Position numbers and translations under genes: made by a program. 64,000 nucleotides of DNA from Mycobacterium sp. ITM-2016-00317 (GTDB taxonomy: Bacteria; Actinomycetota; Actinomycetes; Mycobacteriales; Mycobacteriaceae): assembly GCF_002968295.1 (NCBI RefSeq), contig NZ_CP134399.1:744001-808000 (forward strand), written 5' to 3'. Of the stretch, positions 8,740 through 17,129 are shown in pieces (position 1 is the first letter of the stretch; each line of letters begins with the position of its first letter). The notes below the pieces were generated by a model. The model made no database searches. It had not been told where the DNA came from and was given only the letters and a program-made list of their open reading frames with translations.

Positions 8740-9772
8740 GTGCGACTAGGCGTGCTCGACGTGGGCAGCAACACCGTTCATCTTCTGGTGGTGGACGCTC
8801 GACGCGGTGGCCACCCCACTCCGATGAGTTCCACCAAGGCTTCTCTGCGGCTGGCGGAGGCGATCGACACCTCGGGAAAGCTGACCCGCAGGGGTGCCGA
8901 CAGGCTCGTCGGCACCGTCGACGAGTTCGCGCGGATCGCCACGAGTTCCGGGTGCTCCGAGCTGATGGCGTTCGCCACCTCCGCGGTGCGCGACGCCACC
9001 AACTCCGAGGACGTGCTGGCCCGGGTCAAGGGCGAGACCGGCGTGGAGTTGCGGGTGCTCAGCGGTGTCGACGAATCGCGGCTGACCTTCCTGGCGGTGC
9101 GTCGGTGGTACGGCTGGAGCGCCGGGCGCATCATCAACATCGACATCGGCGGCGGCTCGCTTGAGCTGTCCAGCGGGGTGGACGAGGAGCCGGAGGTCGC
9201 GCTGTCGTTGCCGCTGGGTGCGGCTGACGCGCGAATGGCTGCCCGAGGACCCGCCGGGCCGGCGCCGGGTGGCGATGCTGCGCGACTGGCTGTCCAACGA
9301 GCTGTCCGGGGCTGCGTCGGAGATCGCCGACGCGGGCGCTCCCGACCTGGCGGTGGCCACGTCGAAGACCTTCCGTTCGCTGGCCAGGCTCACCGGGGCC
9401 GCACCGTCGGGGGCCGGTCCGCGGGTCAAACGCACGCTCACCGCACCGGGTCTTCGGCAACTCATAAATTTCATCTCTAGGATGACCGCGGCTGACCGAG
9501 CAGAACTGGAAGGGGTGAGTGCCGATCGGGCACCTCAGATCGTCGCGGGCGCGCTGGTCGCCGAGGCGAGCATGAAAGCACTCGGCATCGAGAGCGTCGA
9601 TATCTGTCCCTGGGCGTTGCGCGAGGGTCTCATCCTGCGGAAACTCGACAGCGAGGCCGATGGCAGTGCTTTCGTGGGCGGCAGCGGCGACGCGGACGGT
9701 TCCGGCAAAGCCGGCAAGGCGAGCGGAGAATCGGCCTCGCGGCCGGTGTCCGTGCGTAATGCTGGACGATGA
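8740..9772 (+). pseudogene. ppx: Exopolyphosphatase/guanosine pentaphosphatase PPX1, frameshifted
   Basis: GTG 8740 opens an actin/Hsp70-fold phosphatase with the phosphate-binding [11 protein letters not shown] and the second loop [10 protein letters not shown]. After LSLPLG (about 9221) the frame breaks. The conserved [24 protein letters not shown] resumes one frame over and runs to the TGA at 9770-9772. The expected LPLGAGRLTREW implies loss of 5 nt (or 2) near 9219-9226, within GGTGCGGCTG. PPX1 hydrolyses polyphosphate, and Rv0496 has this position next to senX3-regX3. As written the product would lack the C-terminal half. Confidence 0.88.
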
Positions 9773-9799
9773 AGCACCGAGGCTCGAAGGCAGCAGGCG

Positions 9800-10966
9800 A
9801 TGACTGGATCTGACGACGACCACACCAACACCCGACCGATCTCGGTCGCGGAGTTGCTGGCCAGGAACGGCACGATCGGTGCACCGCCGGTCGGCGGCCA
9901 GCGCCGGCGTCGGCGCGGCAACGCCGATGCGGTCACCGTCGCCGAGCTCACCGGTGAGATCCCGATCATCCGCCCGGATGATCCGCCGCCCGCCGAAGCA
10001 CCCGCCGAAGCACCCGAAGTAGCGGTCGCCGAACCCGAGCCCGAACCGGAACGCGAACCCGAACCCGAGATTCAGCCCGAACCCGAAGACGAACTCGAAG
10101 CAGAAGACGAACTCGAAGCCGAAGACGAGGTCGAGGTCGAACTCGCCGTCGAGCCCGAAGCGGAAGCCGAAGTAGAGTCCGAGCCGGAAGAGCCCCAGCC
10201 GGTCGTCATCGAAGAGACCGTCGTCGAAGAGACGGTCGTCGAGAAGCCCAAGGCACCCGAGCCGACCCGGCGCTTCGGCCTGGGCCTGTTCGGCCGCAAG
10301 AGCCAGCCCGTCGACGCCGAGCAGTGGACCCCGGACCCGGTCGAGGTCGACGACACCCGTGAGATCGAGGACCTCGACGACGAGATCGCGGTCAGCGCCG
10401 CGCCCGACACCGACCGCGACGCCCCTGCCGACCTCGACAAGGACGCCGACGCGGAGCTGCCGTCGTACCTGCGCTCGACCGAGGAGCCGCTGTTCGGCGG
10501 CCCGACCGTCACCGACACCGACCGGGACAAGACCCGCGACCGCCGCGACACCGCCGCCGACGTGGCCCCGGAGGACGTGTCGGCCGAGGACATGGCCCCC
10601 GGTGAAAGCCTCGTCGAGCGCGCCGACATGGACGATCTCGACGACCTGGACGAGGACGACCGGGACGTCGACCGGCATGAAGACCGCGACGAGCCGCGCC
10701 GGATGTCGTCGTTCGTCCAGGGCCTGTGGATCGTCGGGCAGTGCATCGTCGCCGTGGTCTTCGGCGCGGGTCTGTTCGTCGCGTTCGACCAGCTGTGGAA
10801 GTGGAACAACATCATCGCGTTGGTGTTGTCGGTGCTGGTCATCCTGGGTCTGGTGGTCGGCGTGCGAGTGGTGCGCAAGACCGAGGACATCGGGAGCACG
10901 TTGATCGCCGTGGCCGTCGGTGCGTTGGTCACCCTCGGCCCGCTGGCCCTGCTGCAATCGGGCTGA
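9800..10966 (+). CDS. Acidic-repeat membrane protein (Rv0497-like)
   Basis: A 388-aa protein. An N-terminal cytoplasmic segment (SVAELLARNG, RRRRR) is followed by a long Glu/Pro/Val tract (residues about 70-150, EPEPEP and ELEAEDELEAED repeats), a second Asp-rich stretch (LDDLDEDDRD), and two or three C-terminal membrane helices (residues about 305-385). Function is unknown. The tract is disordered and highly negative; length would vary by repeat slippage. ATG 9800 follows ppx by 27 nt, so they may be cotranscribed. Confidence 0.85.
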   Translation: MTGSDDDHTNTRPISVAELLARNGTIGAPPVGGQRRRRRGNADAVTVAELTGEIPIIRPDDPPPAEAPAEAPEVAVAEPEPEPEREPEPEIQPEPEDELEAEDELEAEDEVEVELAVEPEAEAEVESEPEEPQPVVIEETVVEETVVEKPKAPEPTRRFGLGLFGRKSQPVDAEQWTPDPVEVDDTREIEDLDDEIAVSAAPDTDRDAPADLDKDADAELPSYLRSTEEPLFGGPTVTDTDRDKTRDRRDTAADVAPEDVSAEDMAPGESLVERADMDDLDDLDEDDRDVDRHEDRDEPRRMSSFVQGLWIVGQCIVAVVFGAGLFVAFDQLWKWNNIIALVLSVLVILGLVVGVRVVRKTEDIGSTLIAVAVGALVTLGPLALLQSG

Positions 10967-10981
10967 GACCGCCTGAGCACT

Positions 10982-11827
10982 GTGCGTCCCGCTATCAAGG
11001 TCGGTCTGTCCACGGCCTCGGTCTATCCACTCAAGACCGAGGCGGCTTTCAAGTACGCCGCCAAGCTCGGGTACGACGGCATCGAGCTGATGGTGTGGGC
11101 CGAGTCGGTCAGCCAGGATGTCGCGGCCGTCGAGGCGATGTCGAAGCACTACGGGGTGCCCGTGCTGTCCGTGCACGCGCCGTGTCTGCTGATCTCACAG
11201 CGCGTCTGGGGCGCCAATCCGATCCCGAAGTTGGAGCGCAGCGTGCGCGCAGCCGAGCAACTCGGCGCCCAGACCGTGGTGGTGCACCCACCGTTCCGGT
11301 GGCAGCGGCGCTACGCGGAGGGCTTCAGCGACCAGGTGGCCGAGCTGGAGGCCTCCAGCGACGTGATGGTCGCGGTGGAGAACATGTTCCCGTTCCGCGC
11401 GGACCGCTTCTTCGGCGCCGGCCAGACGTCCATCGAGCGGATGCGCAAGCGCGGGGGTAACCCCGGCCCCGGCATCTCGGCGTTCGCGCCGTCCTACGAC
11501 CCGCTCGACGGCGGGCACGCGCACTACACCCTGGACCTGTCGCACACCGCCACCGCGGGCACCGATGCGCTGGAGATGGCCGACCGGATGGGCGAGGGTC
11601 TGGTGCACCTGCATCTGGCCGACGGCAGCGGCGCGTCCACCGACGAGCATCTGGTCCCGGGCCGCGGCACCCAGCCGACCGCCGAGGTCTGCCAGATGCT
11701 GGCCGCCGGCGACTTCGCCGGGCACGTGATCCTCGAGATCACCACCTCCGGGGCGCGCACCGCCGCAGAACGCGAAGCGCTGCTGACGGAGTCGCTCCAG
11801 TTCGCGCGGCGGCATCTGCTGCGCTGA
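10982..11827 (+). CDS. Sugar phosphate isomerase/epimerase family protein (Rv0498-like)
   Basis: A 281-aa AP-endonuclease-2/xylose-isomerase-like TIM barrel. Candidate metal ligands lie in VHPPFRWQ, VAVENMFPF, LDLSHTA and HLHLADGSG, with ILEITTSG near the end. The substrate is unknown. GTG start at 10982; length equals the M. tuberculosis counterpart. It lies 15 nt after the acidic membrane protein and 20 nt before the thioesterase-like gene. Confidence 0.85.
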   Translation: MRPAIKVGLSTASVYPLKTEAAFKYAAKLGYDGIELMVWAESVSQDVAAVEAMSKHYGVPVLSVHAPCLLISQRVWGANPIPKLERSVRAAEQLGAQTVVVHPPFRWQRRYAEGFSDQVAELEASSDVMVAVENMFPFRADRFFGAGQTSIERMRKRGGNPGPGISAFAPSYDPLDGGHAHYTLDLSHTATAGTDALEMADRMGEGLVHLHLADGSGASTDEHLVPGRGTQPTAEVCQMLAAGDFAGHVILEITTSGARTAAEREALLTESLQFARRHLLR

Positions 11828-11847
11828 GCGCGTGCGATGATGCCGCG

Positions 11848-12660
11848 GTGACGAGTTCGACGCTGTTCACCGATGCGATGGCCCTGACTCCCTCCGGAAA
11901 CGGGGTCTACCGCGGAGAACTCAACGAGCACTGGACGATCGGGCCCAAGGTGCACGGCGGCGCGATGCTGGCGTTGTGCGCGAACGCGGCCCGCACCGAG
12001 TTCGGCGAGCCTGAGGTGGAACCGATCGCGGTGTCGGGCAACTTCCTGTGGGCGCCGGACCCGGGGCCCATGGACGTCGTCACCACGGTGCGCAAACGCG
12101 GCAGGCGGGTCAGCCTGATCGACGTCGAACTCAACCAGGGGGACCGGACCGCGCTGCGCGCGTCAATCACCCTGGGCACCCCGGAACACCATGTGCCGCC
12201 GCTGTTGTCGGTGAACCCGGTGATTCCGTTGATGACGCCGGAGCCGCCGCCCGGGCTGGAGCCGATCGGCCCGGGCCACTCGATGGCCGACGTCGTGCAC
12301 CTGGCGCACGGCTGCGACATCAGGCCGTCGTTGACGACGTTCTCGCGCCGCGCTGATGGCGGGATGCCGGTGATCGAGTACTGGGTGCGGCCCAGGGGAG
12401 TGGCGCCGGATGTGCTGTTCGCGCTGCTGTGCGGCGACGTGTCGGCTCCGGTGACCTTCGGGGTCAACAGGTTCGGCTGGGCGCCCACCGTTCAGCTCAC
12501 GGCGTATCTGAGGGCGCGGCCGGCCGACGGCTGGCTGCGGGTGATGTGCACCGCGACCCAGATCGGTGAGGACTGGTTCGACGAGGACCACATCGTGGTC
12601 GACTGCGAGGGCCGCATCATCGTGCAGACGCGTCAGCTCGCCATGGTGCCCACCCGCTGA
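11848..12660 (+). CDS. Acyl-CoA thioesterase-like double-hotdog protein (Rv0499-like)
   Basis: A 270-aa protein with two hotdog repeats. The first has HGGAMLALCANAA and the second FGVNRFGWAPTVQLTAYLRA, as in the TesB-like family. The expected role is hydrolysis of acyl-CoA in the cytoplasm; chain-length preference cannot be read. GTG start at 11848. proC begins within 35-46 nt on the same strand. Confidence 0.82.
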   Translation: MTSSTLFTDAMALTPSGNGVYRGELNEHWTIGPKVHGGAMLALCANAARTEFGEPEVEPIAVSGNFLWAPDPGPMDVVTTVRKRGRRVSLIDVELNQGDRTALRASITLGTPEHHVPPLLSVNPVIPLMTPEPPPGLEPIGPGHSMADVVHLAHGCDIRPSLTTFSRRADGGMPVIEYWVRPRGVAPDVLFALLCGDVSAPVTFGVNRFGWAPTVQLTAYLRARPADGWLRVMCTATQIGEDWFDEDHIVVDCEGRIIVQTRQLAMVPTR

Positions 12661-12693
12661 CACCGGGAGACCGACGGCGCCCGCCAGCGTGCG

Positions 12694-13578
12694 ATGCTGT
12701 CCGGCATGGCCAGAATCGCGATCATCGGCGGCGGCAGCATCGGTGAGGCGCTGCTCGCGGGACTGCTGCGAGCAGGCAGGCAGGTCAAGGACCTCGTCGT
12801 CGCCGAGAAGTACCCGGAGCGGGCGAAGTATCTGTCGGACCGGTACTCGGTGCGGGTGACGACGGTCGCCGACGCGGTGGACGCCGCGACGTACGTGATC
12901 GTCGCGGTCAAGCCAGGTGACGTCCAGCACGTCATCGGCGACATCGCCGATACCGCGGCCCGCGCGGAAAGCGATGCGGCCGAACAGGTTTTCGTGTCGG
13001 TGGCCGCCGGGGTGAGCACCGCGTTCTACGAGAACAAGTTGCCCGTCGGTTCGCCGGTGGTGCGGGTCATGCCCAACGCGCCGATGCTCGTCGGCGGCGG
13101 TGTCAGCGCGCTCGCGCGCGGCCGGTTCGCCACCGCCGAGCACCTCAAGGAGGTCTCGAAGCTGTTCGACGCGGTCGGCGGGGTGCTCACCGTCACCGAG
13201 GCGCAGATGGATGCGGTCACCGCGGTGTCCGGGTCGGGTCCGGCCTATTTCTTCCTGATGGTCGAGGCGCTCGTCGACGCCGCGGTGGACGCGGGCCTCG
13301 CGCGCGCGGTGGCTACCGATCTGGTGGTGCAGACGATGGCCGGTTCGGCGGCGATGCTCCTCGAGCACCTCGACGAGTCGGCGGCCGCCGCGGGGGCTTC
13401 GCCCGCCACGACGATCAACACCTCGGCGGCCCAGCTGCGCGCGACGGTGACCTCTCCTGGCGGCACCACTGCCGCTGGGCTGCGCGAATTGGAGCGCGGC
13501 GGTCTCCGGGCCGCGGTGGCCAATGCCGTGGAAGCCGCGAAAATGCGCTCTGAGCAGCTGGGAATTACACCCGAGTAG
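12694..13578 (+). CDS. proC: Pyrroline-5-carboxylate reductase
   Basis: A 294-aa enzyme for the last step of proline synthesis (NAD(P)H reduction of pyrroline-5-carboxylate). It has the Rossmann motif IIGGGSIGEALLAGLLRAG, VMPNAPMLVGGG, the signature VSGSGPAYFFLMVEAL and TSPGGTTAAGLRELE. ATG 12694 keeps the MLxGMARI start used in M. tuberculosis; ATG 12706 is equally possible and has no better Shine-Dalgarno. Confidence 0.95.
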   Translation: MLSGMARIAIIGGGSIGEALLAGLLRAGRQVKDLVVAEKYPERAKYLSDRYSVRVTTVADAVDAATYVIVAVKPGDVQHVIGDIADTAARAESDAAEQVFVSVAAGVSTAFYENKLPVGSPVVRVMPNAPMLVGGGVSALARGRFATAEHLKEVSKLFDAVGGVLTVTEAQMDAVTAVSGSGPAYFFLMVEALVDAAVDAGLARAVATDLVVQTMAGSAAMLLEHLDESAAAAGASPATTINTSAAQLRATVTSPGGTTAAGLRELERGGLRAAVANAVEAAKMRSEQLGITPE

Positions 13579-13635
13579 TTCGGGAATTTGAAACTGATTA
13601 GCCCACACCCGTCGCAGTAACCACACCTGCCACGC

Positions 13636-13641
13636 TATTCT
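13636..13641 (+). promoter_or_regulatory. Putative -10 element upstream of the BldC-like gene
   Basis: TATTCT at 13636-13641 fits TANNNT. The predicted 5' leader (about 70 nt) contains a perfect 7-bp dyad, CCAGCGG (13667-13673) and CCGCTGG (13682-13688), which could form a hairpin before the ATG at 13719. No convincing -35 is present. Confidence 0.3.
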
Positions 13642-13718
13642 CCTGAGGGTAAGCACGGGTTCGGAGCCAGCGGTGGGGAAGCCGCTGGAACTGCCCGCGC
13701 CTGATTGATTGGGTTGCG

Positions 13719-13991
13719 ATGACGTCTATGAACGGGCCATCTTCGCGGGATTCGGCCGGCGGCAAGCCGGCCCGCGACGCCGGACAGTCCAGCGCCGGTG
13801 ACGGGCAGCAGCAGCGTGCCCAGTTCCTCACCGTCGCCGAGGTGGCGAGTTTGATGCGGGTGAGCAAGATGACCGTGTACCGGCTGGTGCACAACGGCGA
13901 ACTGCCCGCGGTGCGGGTCGGCCGGTCGTTCCGGGTGCACGCCAAAGCAGTCCACGACATGCTGGAGAGCTCGTACTTCAACGCCGGCTAG
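13719..13991 (+). CDS. BldC-like MerR-type DNA-binding protein (Rv0500A-like)
   Basis: A 90-aa protein with a disordered 33-residue N-terminus and an excisionase/MerR-type winged helix: FLTVAEVASLMRVSKMTVYRLV, then HNGELPAVRVGRSFRV. This matches actinobacterial BldC-type one-domain regulators that bind direct repeats cooperatively. Targets here are unknown. ATG 13719; ATG 13728 is three codons inside. It stands alone with its own leader and is followed by the bS22 gene. Confidence 0.88.
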   Translation: MTSMNGPSSRDSAGGKPARDAGQSSAGDGQQQRAQFLTVAEVASLMRVSKMTVYRLVHNGELPAVRVGRSFRVHAKAVHDMLESSYFNAG

Positions 13992-14057
13992 GTCGCGGCG
14001 CGGACGCTCTCCCGGTCGCCCGCCGAAGGGGATTTCGGTGCCGGCATGGTCGCCAGG

Positions 14058-14096
14058 TAAAGTGACCGGTCGAGACTGACGAGATCCGAAGGATCT
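14058..14096 (+). promoter_or_regulatory. Putative promoter and leader hairpin of bS22
   Basis: TAAAGT (14058-14063) fits TANNNT. The leader then carries a perfect 6-bp hairpin, AGATCC (14082-14087) and GGATCT (14091-14096) around GAA. The bS22 ATG is 27 nt further on. The hairpin could mediate feedback by the ribosomal protein, as happens with other r-protein leaders (inference). Confidence 0.3.
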
Positions 14097-14122
14097 ACAC
14101 ACACATCTAGGTAGCGGAGTTC

Positions 14123-14224
14123 ATGGGTTCTGTCATCAAGAAGCGGCGCAAGCGCATGTCGAAGAAGAAGCACCGCAAGCTGCTTCGTCGCACCCGGGTG
14201 CAGCGCAGAAAACTCGGCAAGTAG
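14123..14224 (+). CDS. Small ribosomal subunit protein bS22 (Rv0500B-like)
   Basis: A 33-aa, extremely basic protein beginning [18 protein letters not shown] and ending in RRKLGK, of the AURKAIP1/COX24 C-terminal type. Mycobacterial ribosome structures revealed this 33-residue protein as bS22, bound to the small subunit. It has a GGAG Shine-Dalgarno at 14116-14119, 3 nt before ATG 14123. Well over half its residues are Lys or Arg. It lies between the BldC-like gene and galE2, as in other mycobacteria. Confidence 0.92.
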
Positions 14225-14255
14225 GGCTGCGCGGCCCCGCCGCTAGGCTGTCTGG

Positions 14256-15363
14256 ATGGATTCCGAGGCACGCACCGGAGGTCGCTCCGGTGGCGACGGC
14301 TCGGATGCCCGGGACGCTCTGAACTATCCCAAGGTCGTGCTGGTCACGGGGGCCTGCCGTTTTCTCGGCGGGTACCTGACCGCGCGCCTCGCCCAGAACC
14401 CCTTGATCAACCACGTGATCGCGGTCGACGCGATCGCGCCGAGCAAGGACATGCTGCGCCGGATGGGTCGCGCGGAGTTCGTCCGCGCGGACATCCGGAA
14501 CCCCTTCATCGCCAAAGTCATCCGCAACGGTGACGTGGACACCGTGGTACACGCCGCGGCGGCCTCGTATGCGCCGAGGGCGGGCGGTCGCGCGACGTTG
14601 AAGGAACTCAACGTGATGGGCGCCATCCAGCTGTTCGCGGCGTGCCAGAAGGCGCCCTCGGTGCGGCGGGTCATCCTCAAATCGACCTCCGAGGTCTACG
14701 GGTCGAGCTCGCGGGACCCGGTGCTGTTCGACGAGAGCAGCAGCAGGCGACGGCCGCCCGGGGAGGGCTTCGCCCGGGACAGCATCGACATCGAGGGTTA
14801 CGCCAGGGGGCTGGGCCTGGCGCAGGCCCGACATCGCGGTGACGATTCTGCGGCTGGCCAACATGATCGGTCCGGCGATGGACACCGCGCTGTCGCGCTA
14901 CCTGGCGAGTCCGGTGGTGCCGACGGTGGTCGGGCACGACGCGCGGCTACAACTGCTGCACGAGCAGGACGCGCTCGGCGCGCTGGAGCGCGCGACGATG
15001 GCGGGCAGGTCCGGGGCGTTCAACGTGGGGGCCGCCGGGATCATCATGATGAGCCAGGCCATCCGCCGCGCCGGTCGGCTGCCGCTGCCCATGCCCCGGT
15101 CGGCGCTGGTGGCGGTGGATTCGCTGTGGCGGGCCACCCGCAACACGGAACTGGACCGCGAGCAGCTCGACTACCTCAGCTACGGCCGCGTCATGGACAC
15201 CACCCGGATGCGCACCGAGCTCGGGTACACACCGAAGTGGACCACCGCCGAGGCTTTCGACGACTACGTCCGGGGCCGCGGTCTGACCCCGATCGTGGAT
15301 CCCCGCTGGATACGGGCTGTGGAGAATCGCGCGGTAGCAGCGGCGCAGCGCTGGGGCCGGTAA
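14256..15363 (+). pseudogene. galE2: NAD-dependent epimerase (GalE2/Rv0501-like), frameshifted
   Basis: From ATG 14256 an extended SDR reads VVLVTGACRFLGGYL, then LKSTSEVYGSSS. Around 14815-14825 the frame changes by +1: GGGCCTGGCGCAGG replaces an expected GGGCCGGCGCAGG. The conserved AVTILRLANMIGPAMDT follows in the other frame through to the TAA at 15361-15363. Removing one T at about 14818 restores the protein. The family is sugar-nucleotide epimerase-like; its true substrate is unsettled. As written the enzyme would be cut after about 190 residues. Confidence 0.87.
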
Positions 15364-15414
15364 ACTCACACATCAGTTGTGAAGCCGGGGGGATACGGGG
15401 GAGAGGGATACAAG

Positions 15415-16485
15415 TTGCCGGGCGAGCCCAGAGCTAAAGTGATTCCACTGCACGCGAATTCGAGTCGCGGTGCAGCTTCGCGGCGTGCTGCTGCCCAGCG
15501 CGCCGACGCCGCCCGTCGACATCCGTCGCTGCTGGCCGACCCCGATACGCGTGCGTCGGCCGAACAGCTCGCCGCGGTGGTGCGCGAGATCGATCAGCAC
15601 CGTGGGGCCGCCGCCGGCGGCGCGGCCCAGGACGCCGGACCGAACGAACTCGCCCAGCGCATCAGCGCGGTCGCCGACTTCCTCCGCAAACGGATGACCG
15701 GTGACTACACCGTCGACGAGTTCGGCTTCGACCCGCAGATCAACAACGCAATCTTTCTTCCTTTGCTGAGAGTGTTCTTCAACTCCTGGTTCCGGGTCGA
15801 GGTCAGCGGTGTCGAGAACCTCCCCGACACCGGCGCGGCACTCGTGGTGGCCAACCACGCGGGCGTGCTTCCGTTCGACGGCCTGATGACCCAGGTGGCG
15901 GTCCGGGACCGCCATCCCGCCCACCGCGACCTGCGGATGCTCGCGGCCGACATCGTGTTCGACATGCCCGTCATCGGCGAGGCCGCCCGCAAGGCCGGCC
16001 ACACCATGGCCTGCGCGGACGACGCCCACCGGCTGCTGGCCGCGGGTGAGCTGACGGCGGTCTTCCCCGAGGGCTACAAGGGTCTCGGCAAGCACTTCAA
16101 GGACCGCTACAAGCTGCAGCGCTTCGGCCGGGGCGGTTTCGTCTCCGCCGCGCTGCGCACCAAGGCGCCGATCGTGCCGTGCTCGATCGTCGGGTCCGAG
16201 GAGATCTACCCGATGGTGGCGGACGTGAAGCTGCTGGCCCGGCTGCTGGGCCTGCCGTACTTCCCGGTCACGCCGCTGTTCCCGCTCGCCGGGCCGCTGG
16301 GCGTGGTGCCGCTGCCGTCCAAGTGGTACATCCAGTTCGGCGAGCCCATCGACACCGCCGACTACGACGAGTCCGCCGCCGAGGATCCGATGATCACCTT
16401 CGACCTCACCGACCAGGTGCGCGAGACCATTCAGCAGACCCTTTACCAGCTGCTGGCCAACCGCAGGAACACCTTCTTCGGCTGA
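15415..16485 (+). CDS. 1-acyl-glycerol-3-phosphate acyltransferase family protein (Rv0502-like)
   Basis: A PlsC-type acyltransferase of 356 aa from TTG 15415. I prefer this start to the upstream GTG 15379 because GGGGGAGAGGG lies just before it and the length then agrees with the M. tuberculosis protein. A disordered N-terminus is followed by the H-x4-D motif NHAGVLPFD, then FPEGYKG and PIVPCSIVGSEEIYP. It probably acylates a lipid acceptor at the cytoplasmic membrane face. It follows galE2 closely on the same strand. Confidence 0.86.
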   Translation: MPGEPRAKVIPLHANSSRGAASRRAAAQRADAARRHPSLLADPDTRASAEQLAAVVREIDQHRGAAAGGAAQDAGPNELAQRISAVADFLRKRMTGDYTVDEFGFDPQINNAIFLPLLRVFFNSWFRVEVSGVENLPDTGAALVVANHAGVLPFDGLMTQVAVRDRHPAHRDLRMLAADIVFDMPVIGEAARKAGHTMACADDAHRLLAAGELTAVFPEGYKGLGKHFKDRYKLQRFGRGGFVSAALRTKAPIVPCSIVGSEEIYPMVADVKLLARLLGLPYFPVTPLFPLAGPLGVVPLPSKWYIQFGEPIDTADYDESAAEDPMITFDLTDQVRETIQQTLYQLLANRRNTFFG

Positions 16486-16497
16486 GCGCCCCGGTCT

Positions 16498-17022
16498 TTA
16501 CCCGGCAACGAACTTCGACAGCGCCGCCGCGTCCCGCTTCGCCGCGATCTTGGAGGTCAGCTCGTCGGCCTCGGTGTCCGATTCGGCCTCGCCCATGACG
16601 GTCACGATGCTCGTGATGACCGGCTCGCCGGCGTCGTCGGTGACCTCACCGCGGATCTCGGTCAACACCGCGCCGTGCGACTCGGTCACCGAGTCGAGGT
16701 AGGAGTCGAACCACAGTTTGTCGCCCGCCACGATCGGCCGGTGGAAGATCAGCTTCTGGTCGCGGTGCAGCACCCGCTCCATGTTGATGGGGAGGTCGAA
16801 CTGGTTGAAGATCTCCTCCTGCACGCGCCGTCCCGCGACCGCCATGAAGGTCAGCGACGCGACCAGCGCGTCGTAGCCGACCTCCTTGGCCCCCGCCTCG
16901 GTGTGGTGCGCCGGGTGGTCGTCCTTGACGGCGCGGGCGAACTCGCGGATCTTCTCGCGGTCGACCTGGAAGTAGTCGGGGTACCGGTAGTGGGTTCCGA
17001 TGATGTCTTCAGCGATGCTCAT
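16498..17022 (-). CDS. MaoC-like N-terminal dehydratase domain protein (Rv0504c, UPF0336)
   Basis: A 174-aa single-hotdog protein of the FAS1-type dehydratase N-terminal family, related to HadA/HadC of the mycolic-acid FAS-II system. It has [27 protein letters not shown] and a long C-terminal helix. It lacks an obvious R-hydratase catalytic D-x4-H, so it may need a partner subunit (inference). It is convergent with the acyltransferase, 12 nt apart. The cmaA2 gene found between them in M. tuberculosis is absent. Confidence 0.85.
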   Translation of the reverse strand: MSIAEDIIGTHYRYPDYFQVDREKIREFARAVKDDHPAHHTEAGAKEVGYDALVASLTFMAVAGRRVQEEIFNQFDLPINMERVLHRDQKLIFHRPIVAGDKLWFDSYLDSVTESHGAVLTEIRGEVTDDAGEPVITSIVTVMGEAESDTEADELTSKIAAKRDAAALSKFVAG

Positions 17023-17075
17023 TGCCGGTCTTTCCGTTCTGCCGATAGCGGCGCGAGCCTATCAGCGGTTTCATG

Positions 17076-17126
17076 AGCGGCTCCGCCGCAGCGGTCTGAC
17101 CAGCGGCTCCGCCGCAGCGGTCTGAC
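17076..17126. repeat. Tandem duplication of a 26-bp unit
   Basis: AGCGGCTCCGCCGCAGCGGT plus CTGAC occurs at 17076-17100 and again at 17102-17126, separated by one base, identical over 25 nt. Each copy contains GCGGC-TCC-GCCGC, a 5-bp hairpin. It lies between serB1 (stop at 17130) and the dehydratase start (17022), both on the minus strand, so it would be transcribed right after serB1 as two consecutive stems. Confidence 0.8.
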
Positions 17127-17129
17127 AAG

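Noticed and set aside
9134..11176. Very long minus-strand open frame (680 codons)
   Set aside because: It is antisense to ppx and the acidic-repeat gene. The GC-rich repeats keep the opposite strand free of stops, and the product is low-complexity with no domain.
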